A stretch of 64,000 bases of DNA from Pseudomonas sp. UBA6562 (GTDB lineage: Bacteria; Pseudomonadota; Gammaproteobacteria; Pseudomonadales; Pseudomonadaceae). The stretch lies in the NCBI RefSeq assembly GCF_002434265.1, contig NZ_DJJS01000008.1, forward strand, positions 541,667 to 605,666, in the 5' to 3' direction. Numbering within the stretch: position 1 is the stretch's first letter; each line of letters begins with the position of its first letter. The notes below the pieces were generated by a model that was given only the letters and a program-made list of their open reading frames with translations, ran no database searches and was not told where the DNA came from. The translations under genes and the position numbers were made by a program. Positions 56,637-64,000 of this stretch are shown one piece after another.

Positions 56637-58091
56637 TCAGGCCACTCCACAAAGTTGACGCAGCAGCGCGGTATCCAGATGGCGCTCGACCAGATCGGCC
56701 AATCGCTCGATGTCGCGTTCGCGCAGGGCGTGGTAGTCGATCTCCCGCACAGCCTCCAGGCCGGCCCAGCGCAGCAGTGCGGCGCACGACTCGCGGCCCT
56801 CGAACAGGCCGTGCAGGTAGGTCGCCAGCACCTGCCCGTCGCCGCTCATGGCGCCGTCGCAACGGCCATCGGCCAAGCGCACCGCCGGATGCGCCAGGCC
56901 TGGGCCCTGGGTGACGCCGGCGTGGATTTCGTAGCCGGTCACCGGCGCCTGGCCCAAGGACAGTTCGCCCTGCACGTTGCGCAGCTGTTTCTCCTGCTCC
57001 AGCACCGTGGCGTAGTCGAGCAGGCCCAGCCCGGCGCTGCTGCCGGCCGGCCCTTCCAGGCCATGGGGGTCGTGCACTTCATGGCCGAGCATCTGCAGGC
57101 CGCCACAAATGCCGATGAGCTTGCCGCCGTAGCGCAGGTGGCGGGCGATGGCGGTGTCCCACCCACCGGCACGCAACTGCGCGAGATCGCCGCGCACGCT
57201 CTTGGAGCCGGGCAGGATGATCAGGTCGGCGGGTGGAATCGCCTGGCCGGGGCCGACGAACTGCACGTCGACCTGCGGGTGCAGGCGCAATGGGTCGAAA
57301 TCGGTGTGGTTGCTGATGCGCGGCAGCACCGGCACCACCACTTTCAGCACCTGCGCTTCTTTGGCCGTCTGCCGGCGGTCGATGCCGTCCTCGGCTTCCA
57401 GGTGCAGGTCGCTGACGAAAGGCAGCACCCCTACTACCGGCTTGCCCGTACGCGCCTCCAGCCAATCGAGCCCCGGTTGCAGCAAGGCGATGTCGCCCCG
57501 GAAGCGGTTGATGACGAAGCCTTTGACCCGCGCCTGCTCGCTGGGCGAGAGCAGCTCCAGGGTGCCGACCAGGTGGGCGAAGACGCCGCCACGGTTGATG
57601 TCGGCGACCAGAAGCACCGGGCAGTCCACCGCTTCGGCAAAGCCCATGTTGGCGATGTCGCCGGCGCGCAGGTTGATCTCCGCCGGCGAGCCGGCGCCTT
57701 CGACCATCACCACCGGGTACTGCGCCTGCAAACGCCGATGCGAGGCGAGCACGGCCTCCAGGGCGATGGCCTTGTAGTCGTGGTAGGCCACCGCGTTCAT
57801 GCTGGCCACGGCGCGGCCATGGATGATGACCTGGGCGCCGGTGTCGCTGTTAGGCTTGAGCAGCACCGGGTTCATGTCGGTGTGCGGCGCCAGGCGGCAG
57901 GCCTGGGCCTGCACCGCCTGGGCACGGCCGATCTCGCCGCCGTCGGCGGTGACGGCGCTGTTGAGCGCCATGTTCTGCGGCTTGAACGGCACCACGGCGG
58001 TGCCGTGGCGCAGCAGCCAGCGGCACAGCGCGGTGACCAGCGTGCTCTTGCCGGCATCGGAGGTGGTGCCTTGCACCATGAGGGTGGTCAT
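56637..58091 (-). CDS. cobQ: cobyric acid synthase
   Basis: A 484-residue glutamine amidotransferase. The N-terminal dethiobiotin-synthetase-like domain has VQGTTSDAGKST (P-loop) and the metal site in VMVEGAGSPAEINL; the C-terminal triad glutaminase has Cys in IGICGGLQMLG (about 338) and His in LHGLFEG. It adds four amides (b, d, e, g) to adenosylcobyrinic acid a,c-diamide. It overlaps cobD by 4 bp. Confidence 0.96.
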   Translation of the reverse strand: MTTLMVQGTTSDAGKSTLVTALCRWLLRHGTAVVPFKPQNMALNSAVTADGGEIGRAQAVQAQACRLAPHTDMNPVLLKPNSDTGAQVIIHGRAVASMNAVAYHDYKAIALEAVLASHRRLQAQYPVVMVEGAGSPAEINLRAGDIANMGFAEAVDCPVLLVADINRGGVFAHLVGTLELLSPSEQARVKGFVINRFRGDIALLQPGLDWLEARTGKPVVGVLPFVSDLHLEAEDGIDRRQTAKEAQVLKVVVPVLPRISNHTDFDPLRLHPQVDVQFVGPGQAIPPADLIILPGSKSVRGDLAQLRAGGWDTAIARHLRYGGKLIGICGGLQMLGHEVHDPHGLEGPAGSSAGLGLLDYATVLEQEKQLRNVQGELSLGQAPVTGYEIHAGVTQGPGLAHPAVRLADGRCDGAMSGDGQVLATYLHGLFEGRESCAALLRWAGLEAVREIDYHALRERDIERLADLVERHLDTALLRQLCGVA

Positions 58092-59080
58092 GGGTTTTCC
58101 TTCTGGTAAGCCGCCAGGGCCTGGCCGAGGCGGCGTTCGTCGGCGGCGCTGGGCGGCAGGCCCAGGCGCAGGGCGGCGGGTTCCTCGAACAGGCGTACGA
58201 GAATGCCGCGACGGGCGAGAAAATCATGCAGTTGCGCCGCCTGCGGCAGACGCAGGTACTGGAACAGGTCGCAACCGCCGCTGGGCGTCAACCCTGCGCC
58301 GCTCAGCTGCTCGGCCAGACGGCGGCTGGCGGCGGCGCAGCGGATGCGTTGCAGGTCGTGGGTGGCGCCATCGGCCAGGCAGGCCTGGCCCAGCACGCGG
58401 GTCGGCCCGGCGATGGTCCACGGCCCGAGGTAGTCGGCCAGGCGCTGCAACAGGTCGGCTTCGGCCAGCACGAAGCCCAGGCGTACCCCGGCCAGACCGA
58501 AGAACTTACCGAACGAACGCAGCACGATCAGGCCTGGGCGCTCGGCGCAGTCGGCCAGGCTCTGGCGCGGATCGTTGTCGATGAAGGCTTCGTCGACCAC
58601 CAGCCAACCGCCGCGTGCGGCCAGGCGCGCATGCCAGTCGAGCAGCCGCGCACGGGGCAGCAGCCGACCGGTGGGGTTGTTGGGATTGACCAGTAGCAGC
58701 ACATCCAGACTGTCGAGCGCGGCTTCGACCTGATCGTCGGCCAGCGCCAGCAATTCGTGCCCGGCGCGCTGCCAGGCATGCGGATGCTCGGCATAGCACG
58801 GGCTCAGCACCCCGACCCTGCTGCGCGCGCGCAGCAACGGCAGGGCCTGGATCGCCGCCTGGGAACCGGCCACCGGCAGCAACTGCGTGGTGCCGTAGTA
58901 GGCACGCGCCGCCTGCTCCAGGCCGTCTTCGGTTTCCGGCAGGCGCGCCCAGGCCGCGTGGGGAATCTCAGGAATGGGGTAGGCCCAGGGCGCGATACCA
59001 CTGGACAGGTCCAACCAGTCGCTGCGGGCGATGCCGTAGTCGAGGCTGGCACGCAGCAGTCGTCCGCCGTGTTCAAGCAT
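58088..59080 (-). CDS. cobD: threonine-phosphate decarboxylase
   Basis: A 330-residue class I/II aminotransferase-fold PLP enzyme. NPNNPTGRLLPR and DEAFIDN are the PLP-phosphate/cofactor segments, and the Schiff-base Lys lies in VLRSFGKFFGLAGVRLG (about residue 196). It decarboxylates L-threonine O-3-phosphate to (R)-1-amino-2-propanol O-2-phosphate, the linker attached by CbiB. It is called CobD in Salmonella and CobC in P. denitrificans. It overlaps cbiB by 8 bp. Confidence 0.93.
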   Translation of the reverse strand: MLEHGGRLLRASLDYGIARSDWLDLSSGIAPWAYPIPEIPHAAWARLPETEDGLEQAARAYYGTTQLLPVAGSQAAIQALPLLRARSRVGVLSPCYAEHPHAWQRAGHELLALADDQVEAALDSLDVLLLVNPNNPTGRLLPRARLLDWHARLAARGGWLVVDEAFIDNDPRQSLADCAERPGLIVLRSFGKFFGLAGVRLGFVLAEADLLQRLADYLGPWTIAGPTRVLGQACLADGATHDLQRIRCAAASRRLAEQLSGAGLTPSGGCDLFQYLRLPQAAQLHDFLARRGILVRLFEEPAALRLGLPPSAADERRLGQALAAYQKENP

Positions 59081-59981
59081 CCAGGTAGGCTCCCAGGCAA
59101 ATGATCAGCAGCCACAGCCACACGCTGCGCTGCACCAGGTCCCAGCCGCGCTCGATGGCGCTGGCGTCGGCGCCCTCGCCTGCGCCCAGGCGCGCGCGTT
59201 CGTGCAGCTCGCCGTGGTACACCGCCGGCCCGCCCAGCTCCACGCCCAAGGCGCCAGCCCCGGCGGCCATCACCGGGCCGGCGTTGGGGCTGTCCCACAG
59301 CGGCGCCTGGCGCTTCCAACAGGCGAGCGCCAAACGCGTCTTGCCCAGCAACGCATAGGTCAGCGCAACCAGGCGTGCGGGCACATAGTTGAGCACGTCG
59401 TCGATGCGCGCCGCGGCCCAGCCGAAGCGCTCGAAGCGCTCATTGCGATAGCCCCACATGGCGTCGAGGGTGTTGCTCAGGCGGTACAGCACCACCCCCG
59501 GCGCCCCCGCCACGACGAACCAGAACAAGGTGGCGAACACCGCGTCGCTGCCGTTTTCCAGTACCGATTCGGTGGCGGCGCGGGCCACGGCGGGCTCGTC
59601 CAGCTCGGCGGTTTCGCGGCTGACCAGATAGCCCACGCGGCGCCGCGCCTCGTGCAGATCGCCCTGGCGCAGCGCATTGGCCACCGGCAGCACATGTTCG
59701 CCCAGGCTGCGCAGGCCCAGCGCGCAGTACAGCGCCAGCACGTCCACCAGCCAGCCGACGATCGGCAGCCACGACAGGATCAGCGCCAGCAGCGTCAGCG
59801 GCAGTACGGCCAGGCACCAGGCGCTCACGCCATGGCTGCGCCAGCCCCGTCCACCGGGGTTGAGGCGCCGCTCCAGGGCGCTCGCCAGGTTGCCGAAGCC
59901 CACCAGCGGGTGGCGGCGCGAGGGTTCGCCGAGCAAGGCGTCGAGCGCCACCCCGGCCACGGTCAGCATGGCGACGCTCAC
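59073..59981 (-). CDS. cbiB: adenosylcobinamide-phosphate synthase
   Basis: A 302-residue inner-membrane protein (four to five TM helices) with the CbiB/CobD signatures ALDALLGEPSRRHPLVGFG near the start, RAATESVLENGSDAVFATLFW and YRLSNTLDAMWGYRN. It attaches aminopropanol phosphate to adenosylcobyric acid. The GTG at 59981 overlaps the bluB stop (GTGA) and matches the family N-terminus better than the ATG at 59969. Confidence 0.93.
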   Translation of the reverse strand: MSVAMLTVAGVALDALLGEPSRRHPLVGFGNLASALERRLNPGGRGWRSHGVSAWCLAVLPLTLLALILSWLPIVGWLVDVLALYCALGLRSLGEHVLPVANALRQGDLHEARRRVGYLVSRETAELDEPAVARAATESVLENGSDAVFATLFWFVVAGAPGVVLYRLSNTLDAMWGYRNERFERFGWAAARIDDVLNYVPARLVALTYALLGKTRLALACWKRQAPLWDSPNAGPVMAAGAGALGVELGGPAVYHGELHERARLGAGEGADASAIERGWDLVQRSVWLWLLIICLGAYLDA

Positions 59982-60628
59982 GGGCGTTCTCCCCAATGGT
60001 TTTCGTACAGCATGTCTTCGAGGGGCCGGGCTTCGGCCCATCGTTCCTGGACCAGCATGGGTGCGGGATAGAACTCGGTGACCGGCCCCAGGCACAGCAC
60101 CGCCACGGCCTTGGCGCCGACAGGCAGGCCCAGCAAATCGCCCAACGCCTGCGGGTCGAACAACGACACCCAGCCCAGCCCCAGCCCTTCGGCGCGGGCG
60201 GCCAGCCACAGGTTCTGGATGGCGCAGGCCAGGGAGGCGAGGTCCATTTCCGGCAAGGTGCGGCGGCCGAAGATGTGCCCTTCGCGTTGGTCCATCAGCG
60301 CTGCGACCAGCACCTCGGCGCAATCGTGGATGCCCTCGACCTTGAGCCGCATGAAGGTGTCGCCGCGCTCGCCCAGGGCCTCGGCGGTGCGCAGGCGTTC
60401 GGCCTCGACCAACCGATGGATGTCGCTGCGCAGCGCCCGGCGGGTGATGCGGATGAAGCGCCAGGGCTGCATCAGCCCGACGCTCGGCGCCTGGTGCGCG
60501 GCGTGCAGCAGGCGCTGCAACAGGGCTGGCGCCACCTCGCCCCCGGCGAAATGGCGCATGTCGCGGCGCTCGCCGATGGCGCGGTAGACCGCTGCCCGTT
60601 CGGCGTCGGTGAAGGCGTGTTCGCTCAT
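59978..60628 (-). CDS. bluB: 5,6-dimethylbenzimidazole synthase
   Basis: A 216-residue flavin enzyme of the nitroreductase fold. RRDMRHF near the N-terminus binds FMN phosphate; APSVGLMQPWRF and GLGLGWVSLFDP are BluB-specific. It cleaves reduced FMN with oxygen to give DMB, the lower ligand of B12. The ATG at 60628 overlaps the cobB stop by 4 bp. Its presence means DMB synthesis here is aerobic. Confidence 0.94.
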   Translation of the reverse strand: MSEHAFTDAERAAVYRAIGERRDMRHFAGGEVAPALLQRLLHAAHQAPSVGLMQPWRFIRITRRALRSDIHRLVEAERLRTAEALGERGDTFMRLKVEGIHDCAEVLVAALMDQREGHIFGRRTLPEMDLASLACAIQNLWLAARAEGLGLGWVSLFDPQALGDLLGLPVGAKAVAVLCLGPVTEFYPAPMLVQERWAEARPLEDMLYENHWGERP

Positions 60629-61920
60629 GGTCGCAACAGCGCCGCCGCCGCTTCGGGGTCGGAGGGGAAATAGAAGTGCACGTAGGAGGCGGTCGTGCGG
60701 CCCAGGCGATACACCGCCTCGTTGCCGCGCCCGCCGTTGGGGCTCAGGCCACGGGCGATGGGCGCCTCGTCGGTGGTGGTGAGCGAGTGGTGATAGGTGT
60801 GCCCGCGCAAGGTGCCTTCCGGCAAGGTCACCGATTGCAGGGCCAAGGCCGCCAGGCGCTTCTGCATGGTCGCTTCGCCGCGCAGCAGGCCGACCAGCTC
60901 GGCACGCTCGCCGGCGACGTCGGTCAGCGCATCGAGCAGGTAGAGCATGCCGCCGCATTCGGCCAGCAAGGGTTTGCCGACCCCATGGTGGGCGCGGATC
61001 GCCGCCAGCATCGGCGCGTTGGCGGCCAGGGCATGGTGGTGCAGTTCGGGGTAGCCTCCAGGCAGGTATAGGCTGTCGACCACAGGAAGTACTTGGTCGT
61101 GCAGGGGCGAGAAGAAATGCAGGGTCGCGCCCTGGGCGCGCAGCAGGTCGAGGTTGGCGCCGTAGGCGAAGGCGAAGGCCTCGTCGCGGGCGACGCCGAT
61201 GTGCACGCCGTGCAGGGCCGGGCGCACCTCGACCGGCTGCGGCGCATCGAAGCCCACCGGCGGCGGCAAGGTGGCGTCGCAGCTTTCGCCGAGCGCCTGC
61301 GCGGCGGCGTCCAGGCGCGCGTCCAGATCGTTCAGTTCACTGGCCTGGACCAGCCCCAGGTGGCGGCTGGGCAGTTCGATGCCACGCTCGCGCGACAGCC
61401 CGCCGTACCAGCGCAGCCCTTCGCTCAGGCTGCCTTCGAGCAATTGCGCGTGGCGCAGGCTGCCGACCCGGTTGGCCAGCACGCCGGCGAACGGCAGGTC
61501 GGGCTGGTAGCGCGCCAGGCCCAGGGCCAGGGCGCCGAAGGTCTGGGCCATGGCCGTGCCGTCGATCACCGCCAGCACCGGCACGCCGAAATGCCGCGCC
61601 AGGTCGGCGCTCGACGGGGTGCCGTCGAACAGGCCCATGACCCCTTCGATGAGGATCAGGTCGGCCTCGGCGGCGGCCTGCCAGAGCAGGCGCCGGCTCT
61701 CGGCCTCGCCGATCATCCACATGTCCAGCTGGTACACCGGCGCGCCGCTGGCGCGTTCGAGGATCATCGGGTCGAGAAAGTCCGGCCCGCACTTGAACAC
61801 CCGCACCCGCCGCCCGAGGTTGCGGTGCAGACGCGCCAGGGCGGCGGTGACGGTGGTCTTGCCCTGCCCGGAAGCGGGCGCGGCGATCAGCACCGCTGGG
61901 CAGTGTCGGCGTTCGCTCAC
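60625..61920 (-). CDS. cobB: cobyrinic acid a,c-diamide synthase
   Basis: A 431-residue amidotransferase paired in fold with CobQ. IAAPASGQGKTTVTAALARLH is the N-terminal P-loop; the glutaminase Cys lies in LLAECGGMLYLLD (about residue 327). It amidates the a and c side chains of (hydrogeno)byrinic acid. It overlaps cobO by 4 bp and bluB by 4 bp. Confidence 0.95.
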   Translation of the reverse strand: MSERRHCPAVLIAAPASGQGKTTVTAALARLHRNLGRRVRVFKCGPDFLDPMILERASGAPVYQLDMWMIGEAESRRLLWQAAAEADLILIEGVMGLFDGTPSSADLARHFGVPVLAVIDGTAMAQTFGALALGLARYQPDLPFAGVLANRVGSLRHAQLLEGSLSEGLRWYGGLSRERGIELPSRHLGLVQASELNDLDARLDAAAQALGESCDATLPPPVGFDAPQPVEVRPALHGVHIGVARDEAFAFAYGANLDLLRAQGATLHFFSPLHDQVLPVVDSLYLPGGYPELHHHALAANAPMLAAIRAHHGVGKPLLAECGGMLYLLDALTDVAGERAELVGLLRGEATMQKRLAALALQSVTLPEGTLRGHTYHHSLTTTDEAPIARGLSPNGGRGNEAVYRLGRTTASYVHFYFPSDPEAAAALLRP

Positions 61921-62528
61921 AGCTCTACGCCCTTCTGCGCGCGAATGCCGGCCTGGAAGGCGTGCTTGACCACGCCCATCTCGGTGACGGTATCGGCCAG
62001 CTCGACCAGTTCGGGCTTGGCGCCGCGGCCGGTGACGATCACGTGCTGCATGGGCGGGCGCGCTTGCAGGTCGGTCAGCACCTGGTCGAGGTCCAGGTAG
62101 CCGTGCTTGAGGGCGATGTTCAGCTCGTCGAGCACGACGAATTCCACGGCCGGGTCTTGCAGCAGTTGCCGCGACACGGCCCAGGCCGCTTCGGCGGCGG
62201 CGATGTCGCGCTGGCGGTCCTGGGTTTCCCAGGTGAAGCCTTCGCCCATCACGTGGTAGCTGACCTGCTCGGGGAAGCGCCGGAAGAACAGTTCTTCACC
62301 GGTGCTGTTGCGGCCCTTGATGAATTGCACCACGCCGCAGCGCATGCCGTGGCCCATGGCGCGGGCGAGCATGCCGAAGGCCGAGCTGCTCTTGCCCTTG
62401 CCGTTGCCGGTCAACACCAGCAACAGGCCGCATTCGTTGGGGGAATTGGCGATGCGGTCGTCCATCAGCGCTTTCTTGCGCTGCATGCGGGCCAAGTGGC
62501 GTTCGTCGCGCTCGGGGGATTCGTTCAT
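61917..62528 (-). CDS. cobO: cob(I)yrinic acid a,c-diamide adenosyltransferase
   Basis: A 203-residue P-loop adenosyltransferase: LLLVLTGNGKGKSSSAFGMLARAMGHG (Walker A, about 40-46 within it), FVVLDELNIALKHGYLDLD and VIVTGRGAKPELVELAD match CobO/BtuR. It adds the upper adenosyl ligand to the corrin. First gene of the operon; the ATG is 127 bp downstream of the riboswitch B12 box. Confidence 0.95.
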   Translation of the reverse strand: MNESPERDERHLARMQRKKALMDDRIANSPNECGLLLVLTGNGKGKSSSAFGMLARAMGHGMRCGVVQFIKGRNSTGEELFFRRFPEQVSYHVMGEGFTWETQDRQRDIAAAEAAWAVSRQLLQDPAVEFVVLDELNIALKHGYLDLDQVLTDLQARPPMQHVIVTGRGAKPELVELADTVTEMGVVKHAFQAGIRAQKGVEL

Positions 62529-62654
62529 TGGGGTCTCCGCGGGCCGCGGCGCCTGAACAGGCACCGGTAGGTCGATAAGGCAGGCAGACACGGAGGCGCG
62601 CAGCAGCCACGGCCTTACGCCACGGAGCACCGCGCATCACCCTCCGTGATACCG

Positions 62655-62880
62655 ATATGGGGCAGTGACAGGCCGGTCTCCGGGCTTGTGAGCGGGGCCT
62701 TGGCCCTCGGGCGCCGCGCCGTTCACCAGAGGATGACCCTTCTGGCCGTGCGTGTCGCTCGACTCACCTACCGTTGCGGGGGCAGCGCCGGAATCGCGCC
62801 GCTGTGGCGCCCACCGGCTTCCCAGTTTCACCCCGGTGGAAGCCTGTCCACGGGGCACCTGAAACGAACGGCGAAGGTTA
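62655..62880 (-). ncRNA. cobalamin riboswitch
   Basis: Read on the minus strand: AGGTGCC near 62859, GGGAA and GGTG in the central arms, the conserved CCCCCGCAACGGTAG around 62769-62783, and the B12 box AGCCCGGAGACCGGCCTGTC at about 62668-62687. The order and spacing fit the adenosylcobalamin/cobalamin riboswitch. It lies upstream of cobO on the same strand and should shut the whole ten-gene operon when B12 is plentiful. Start and end are approximate. Confidence 0.93.
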
Positions 62881-63097
62881 GAGGGTTGCACCCGGAGCGT
62901 CAATGTGGATGGCGGGAATGGGCGCGGCAGCGTTGTCACCGGTGGCAGGAAGGCGACATCGAACCAAGCTCGCCCATTCGCCTGGTGCAACGCAAAGACG
63001 GCTACCGTGGCCGCCTTGCAGGCCATCGCGAGGGAACTCGTTCCTACATGGCTTCTCTGAATCTTGTCGATGGTTCCCGTTTGCGGAGAATGCCTGC

Positions 63098-64000
63098 ATG
63101 GCCCAGATGCGTATCGGTTTGCTGATTGCCCTGACCACCAGCCTGGTGGCGTGCGGCGAGTCCGCCCGCTTGCAGGTCTCCGATGGCATGGGCGCAACGC
63201 CCGAGCTGCCGGCACCGAACAAGACCCTCATCCCCACGGTGAACATCGCCCCGGCCATCGGTTGGCCGGACGGTGGCAAGCCGGTCGCCGCCAAGGGTAC
63301 CCAGGTCAACGCTTTCGCCGAAGGGCTCGACCATCCACGCTGGCTTTACGTGCTACCCAACGGCGACGTGCTAGTGGCCGAAACCAATGCCCCGCCCAAG
63401 CCGGACGACAGCAAGGGCATCAAGGGCTGGATCGCGGACAAAGTGATGAAACGGGCAGGCGCCGGCGTGCCCAGCGCCAATCGCATCACCCTTCTGCGCG
63501 ACGCCGACCATGATGGCGTGGCCGAGTTGCGCGTTCCGTTCATCGAGAACCTCAACTCGCCCTTCGGCATGGCGCTGGTGGACAACAGCTTGTACGTAGC
63601 CGACACCGACAAACTGTTGCGCTTCGCCTACACCGAAGGCGCCATGCAGTTGCGCGACCCGGGGCAGAAAGTGGTCGACCTGCCAGGCGGCCCGCTCAAC
63701 CACCATTGGACCAAGAACGTCATCGCCAGCCCGGACGGCAGCAAGCTGTACGTGACGGTCGGCTCCAACAGCAACGTCGGCGAAAACGGTCTGGACCAGG
63801 AACGCGGCCGCGCCGCCATCTGGGAAGTGGACCCGGCCAGCGGCCGGCAGCGCCTGTTCGCCACCGGCCTGCGCAACCCCAACGGCCTGGCCTGGGAACC
63901 GCACAGCGGCGCCCTGTGGACGGCGGTGAACGAGCGCGACGAGATCGGCAGCGACCTGGTGCCCGACTACATCACCTCGGTCAAGGACGGCGGCTTTTAT
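63098..64000 (+). CDS. sorbosone dehydrogenase-type (PQQ-dependent sugar dehydrogenase family) lipoprotein, 5' part
   Basis: The first 301 codons; the gene runs off the window. Signal peptide with lipobox LVAC (Cys at about residue 19), then a beta-propeller of the glucose/sorbosone dehydrogenase family: AEGLDHPRWLYVLPNGDVLVAETN, LNSPFGMALVDNSLYVADTD, NHHWTKNVIASPDGSKLYVTVGS and ATGLRNPNGLAWEPHSGALW are propeller blades with family wording. It is expected at the cell envelope, oxidising an aldose or sorbosone-like substrate with PQQ. GGAG lies nine bases before the ATG. Divergent from the B12 operon. Confidence 0.88.
   Translation, partial: MAQMRIGLLIALTTSLVACGESARLQVSDGMGATPELPAPNKTLIPTVNIAPAIGWPDGGKPVAAKGTQVNAFAEGLDHPRWLYVLPNGDVLVAETNAPPKPDDSKGIKGWIADKVMKRAGAGVPSANRITLLRDADHDGVAELRVPFIENLNSPFGMALVDNSLYVADTDKLLRFAYTEGAMQLRDPGQKVVDLPGGPLNHHWTKNVIASPDGSKLYVTVGSNSNVGENGLDQERGRAAIWEVDPASGRQRLFATGLRNPNGLAWEPHSGALWTAVNERDEIGSDLVPDYITSVKDGGFY

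Overview
The window reads as a chromosomal segment of a fluorescent Pseudomonas, most likely of the P. putida group. Coding regions are GC-rich and almost every gene has a familiar Pseudomonas relative. From memory, gene order follows known Pseudomonas neighbourhoods: fumC - DUF2059 - bolA - trhO - ABC exporter - rbdA - TenA-like; pap - mnmC - NAGGN genes - yheU - csrA/rsmI; fadL - glutathione peroxidase - MFS - cobS ... cobO. I saw no rRNA, tRNA, CRISPR array or complete insertion sequence.

Layout. 0-2.6 kb: small housekeeping genes (CsbD, CvfB-like S1 protein, DUF6279 lipoprotein). 2.6-4.9 kb: an accessory patch with a 184-bp MITE-like element, a short orphan Rhs gene with an AT-richer C-terminal tip, and a related repeat in opposite orientation on the far side. 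4.9-14.2 kb: a TenA/PqqC-fold protein, a membrane GGDEF-EAL enzyme (RbdA-like), an ABC exporter, a FrnE-like thioredoxin-fold protein, TrhO, BolA, DUF2059 and fumarase C. 14.3-21.4 kb: a DMT permease, a class II Fic protein with a palindrome over its start region, polyphosphate:AMP phosphotransferase, MnmC, and a vapBC toxin-antitoxin pair. 21.6-26.6 kb: the three-gene pathway for the osmoprotectant N-acetylglutaminylglutamine amide (NAGGN) plus YheU. 26.7-28.3 kb: a divergent CsrA paralogue (RsmI-like), an SDR and a DUF3309 peptide.

28.3-38 kb: a CS1/CFA-I-type (alpha class) chaperone-usher fimbrial operon. Its last two genes encode a BvgAS-like response regulator and hybrid kinase, and two 9-bp direct repeats 21 bp apart lie upstream of the pilin. 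38.1-43.9 kb: acetate permease ActP with its DUF485 partner, divergent from a sodium-solute-symporter-domain hybrid kinase (CrbS/MxtR type), the kind known to control acetate use. 43.8-49 kb: RmuC, a Sel1-repeat protein, a 0.95-kb non-coding stretch, two small unknown genes and a FadL-type porin. 49-53.6 kb: LysR regulator, DUF2798 protein, periplasmic glutathione peroxidase, an MFS permease with a translationally coupled 40-residue peptide, and a secreted GH5 glycosidase.

53.7-62.9 kb: a ten-gene cobalamin operon (cobO, cobB, bluB, cbiB, cobD, cobQ, cobU, cobT, cobC, cobS), nearly all with short overlaps, behind a clear cobalamin riboswitch. It covers corrinoid adenosylation, a,c-amidation, lower-ligand synthesis, side-chain amidation, aminopropanol attachment and nucleotide-loop assembly. 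63.1 kb to the end: the 5' part of a sorbosone/PQQ-dependent sugar dehydrogenase-type lipoprotein.
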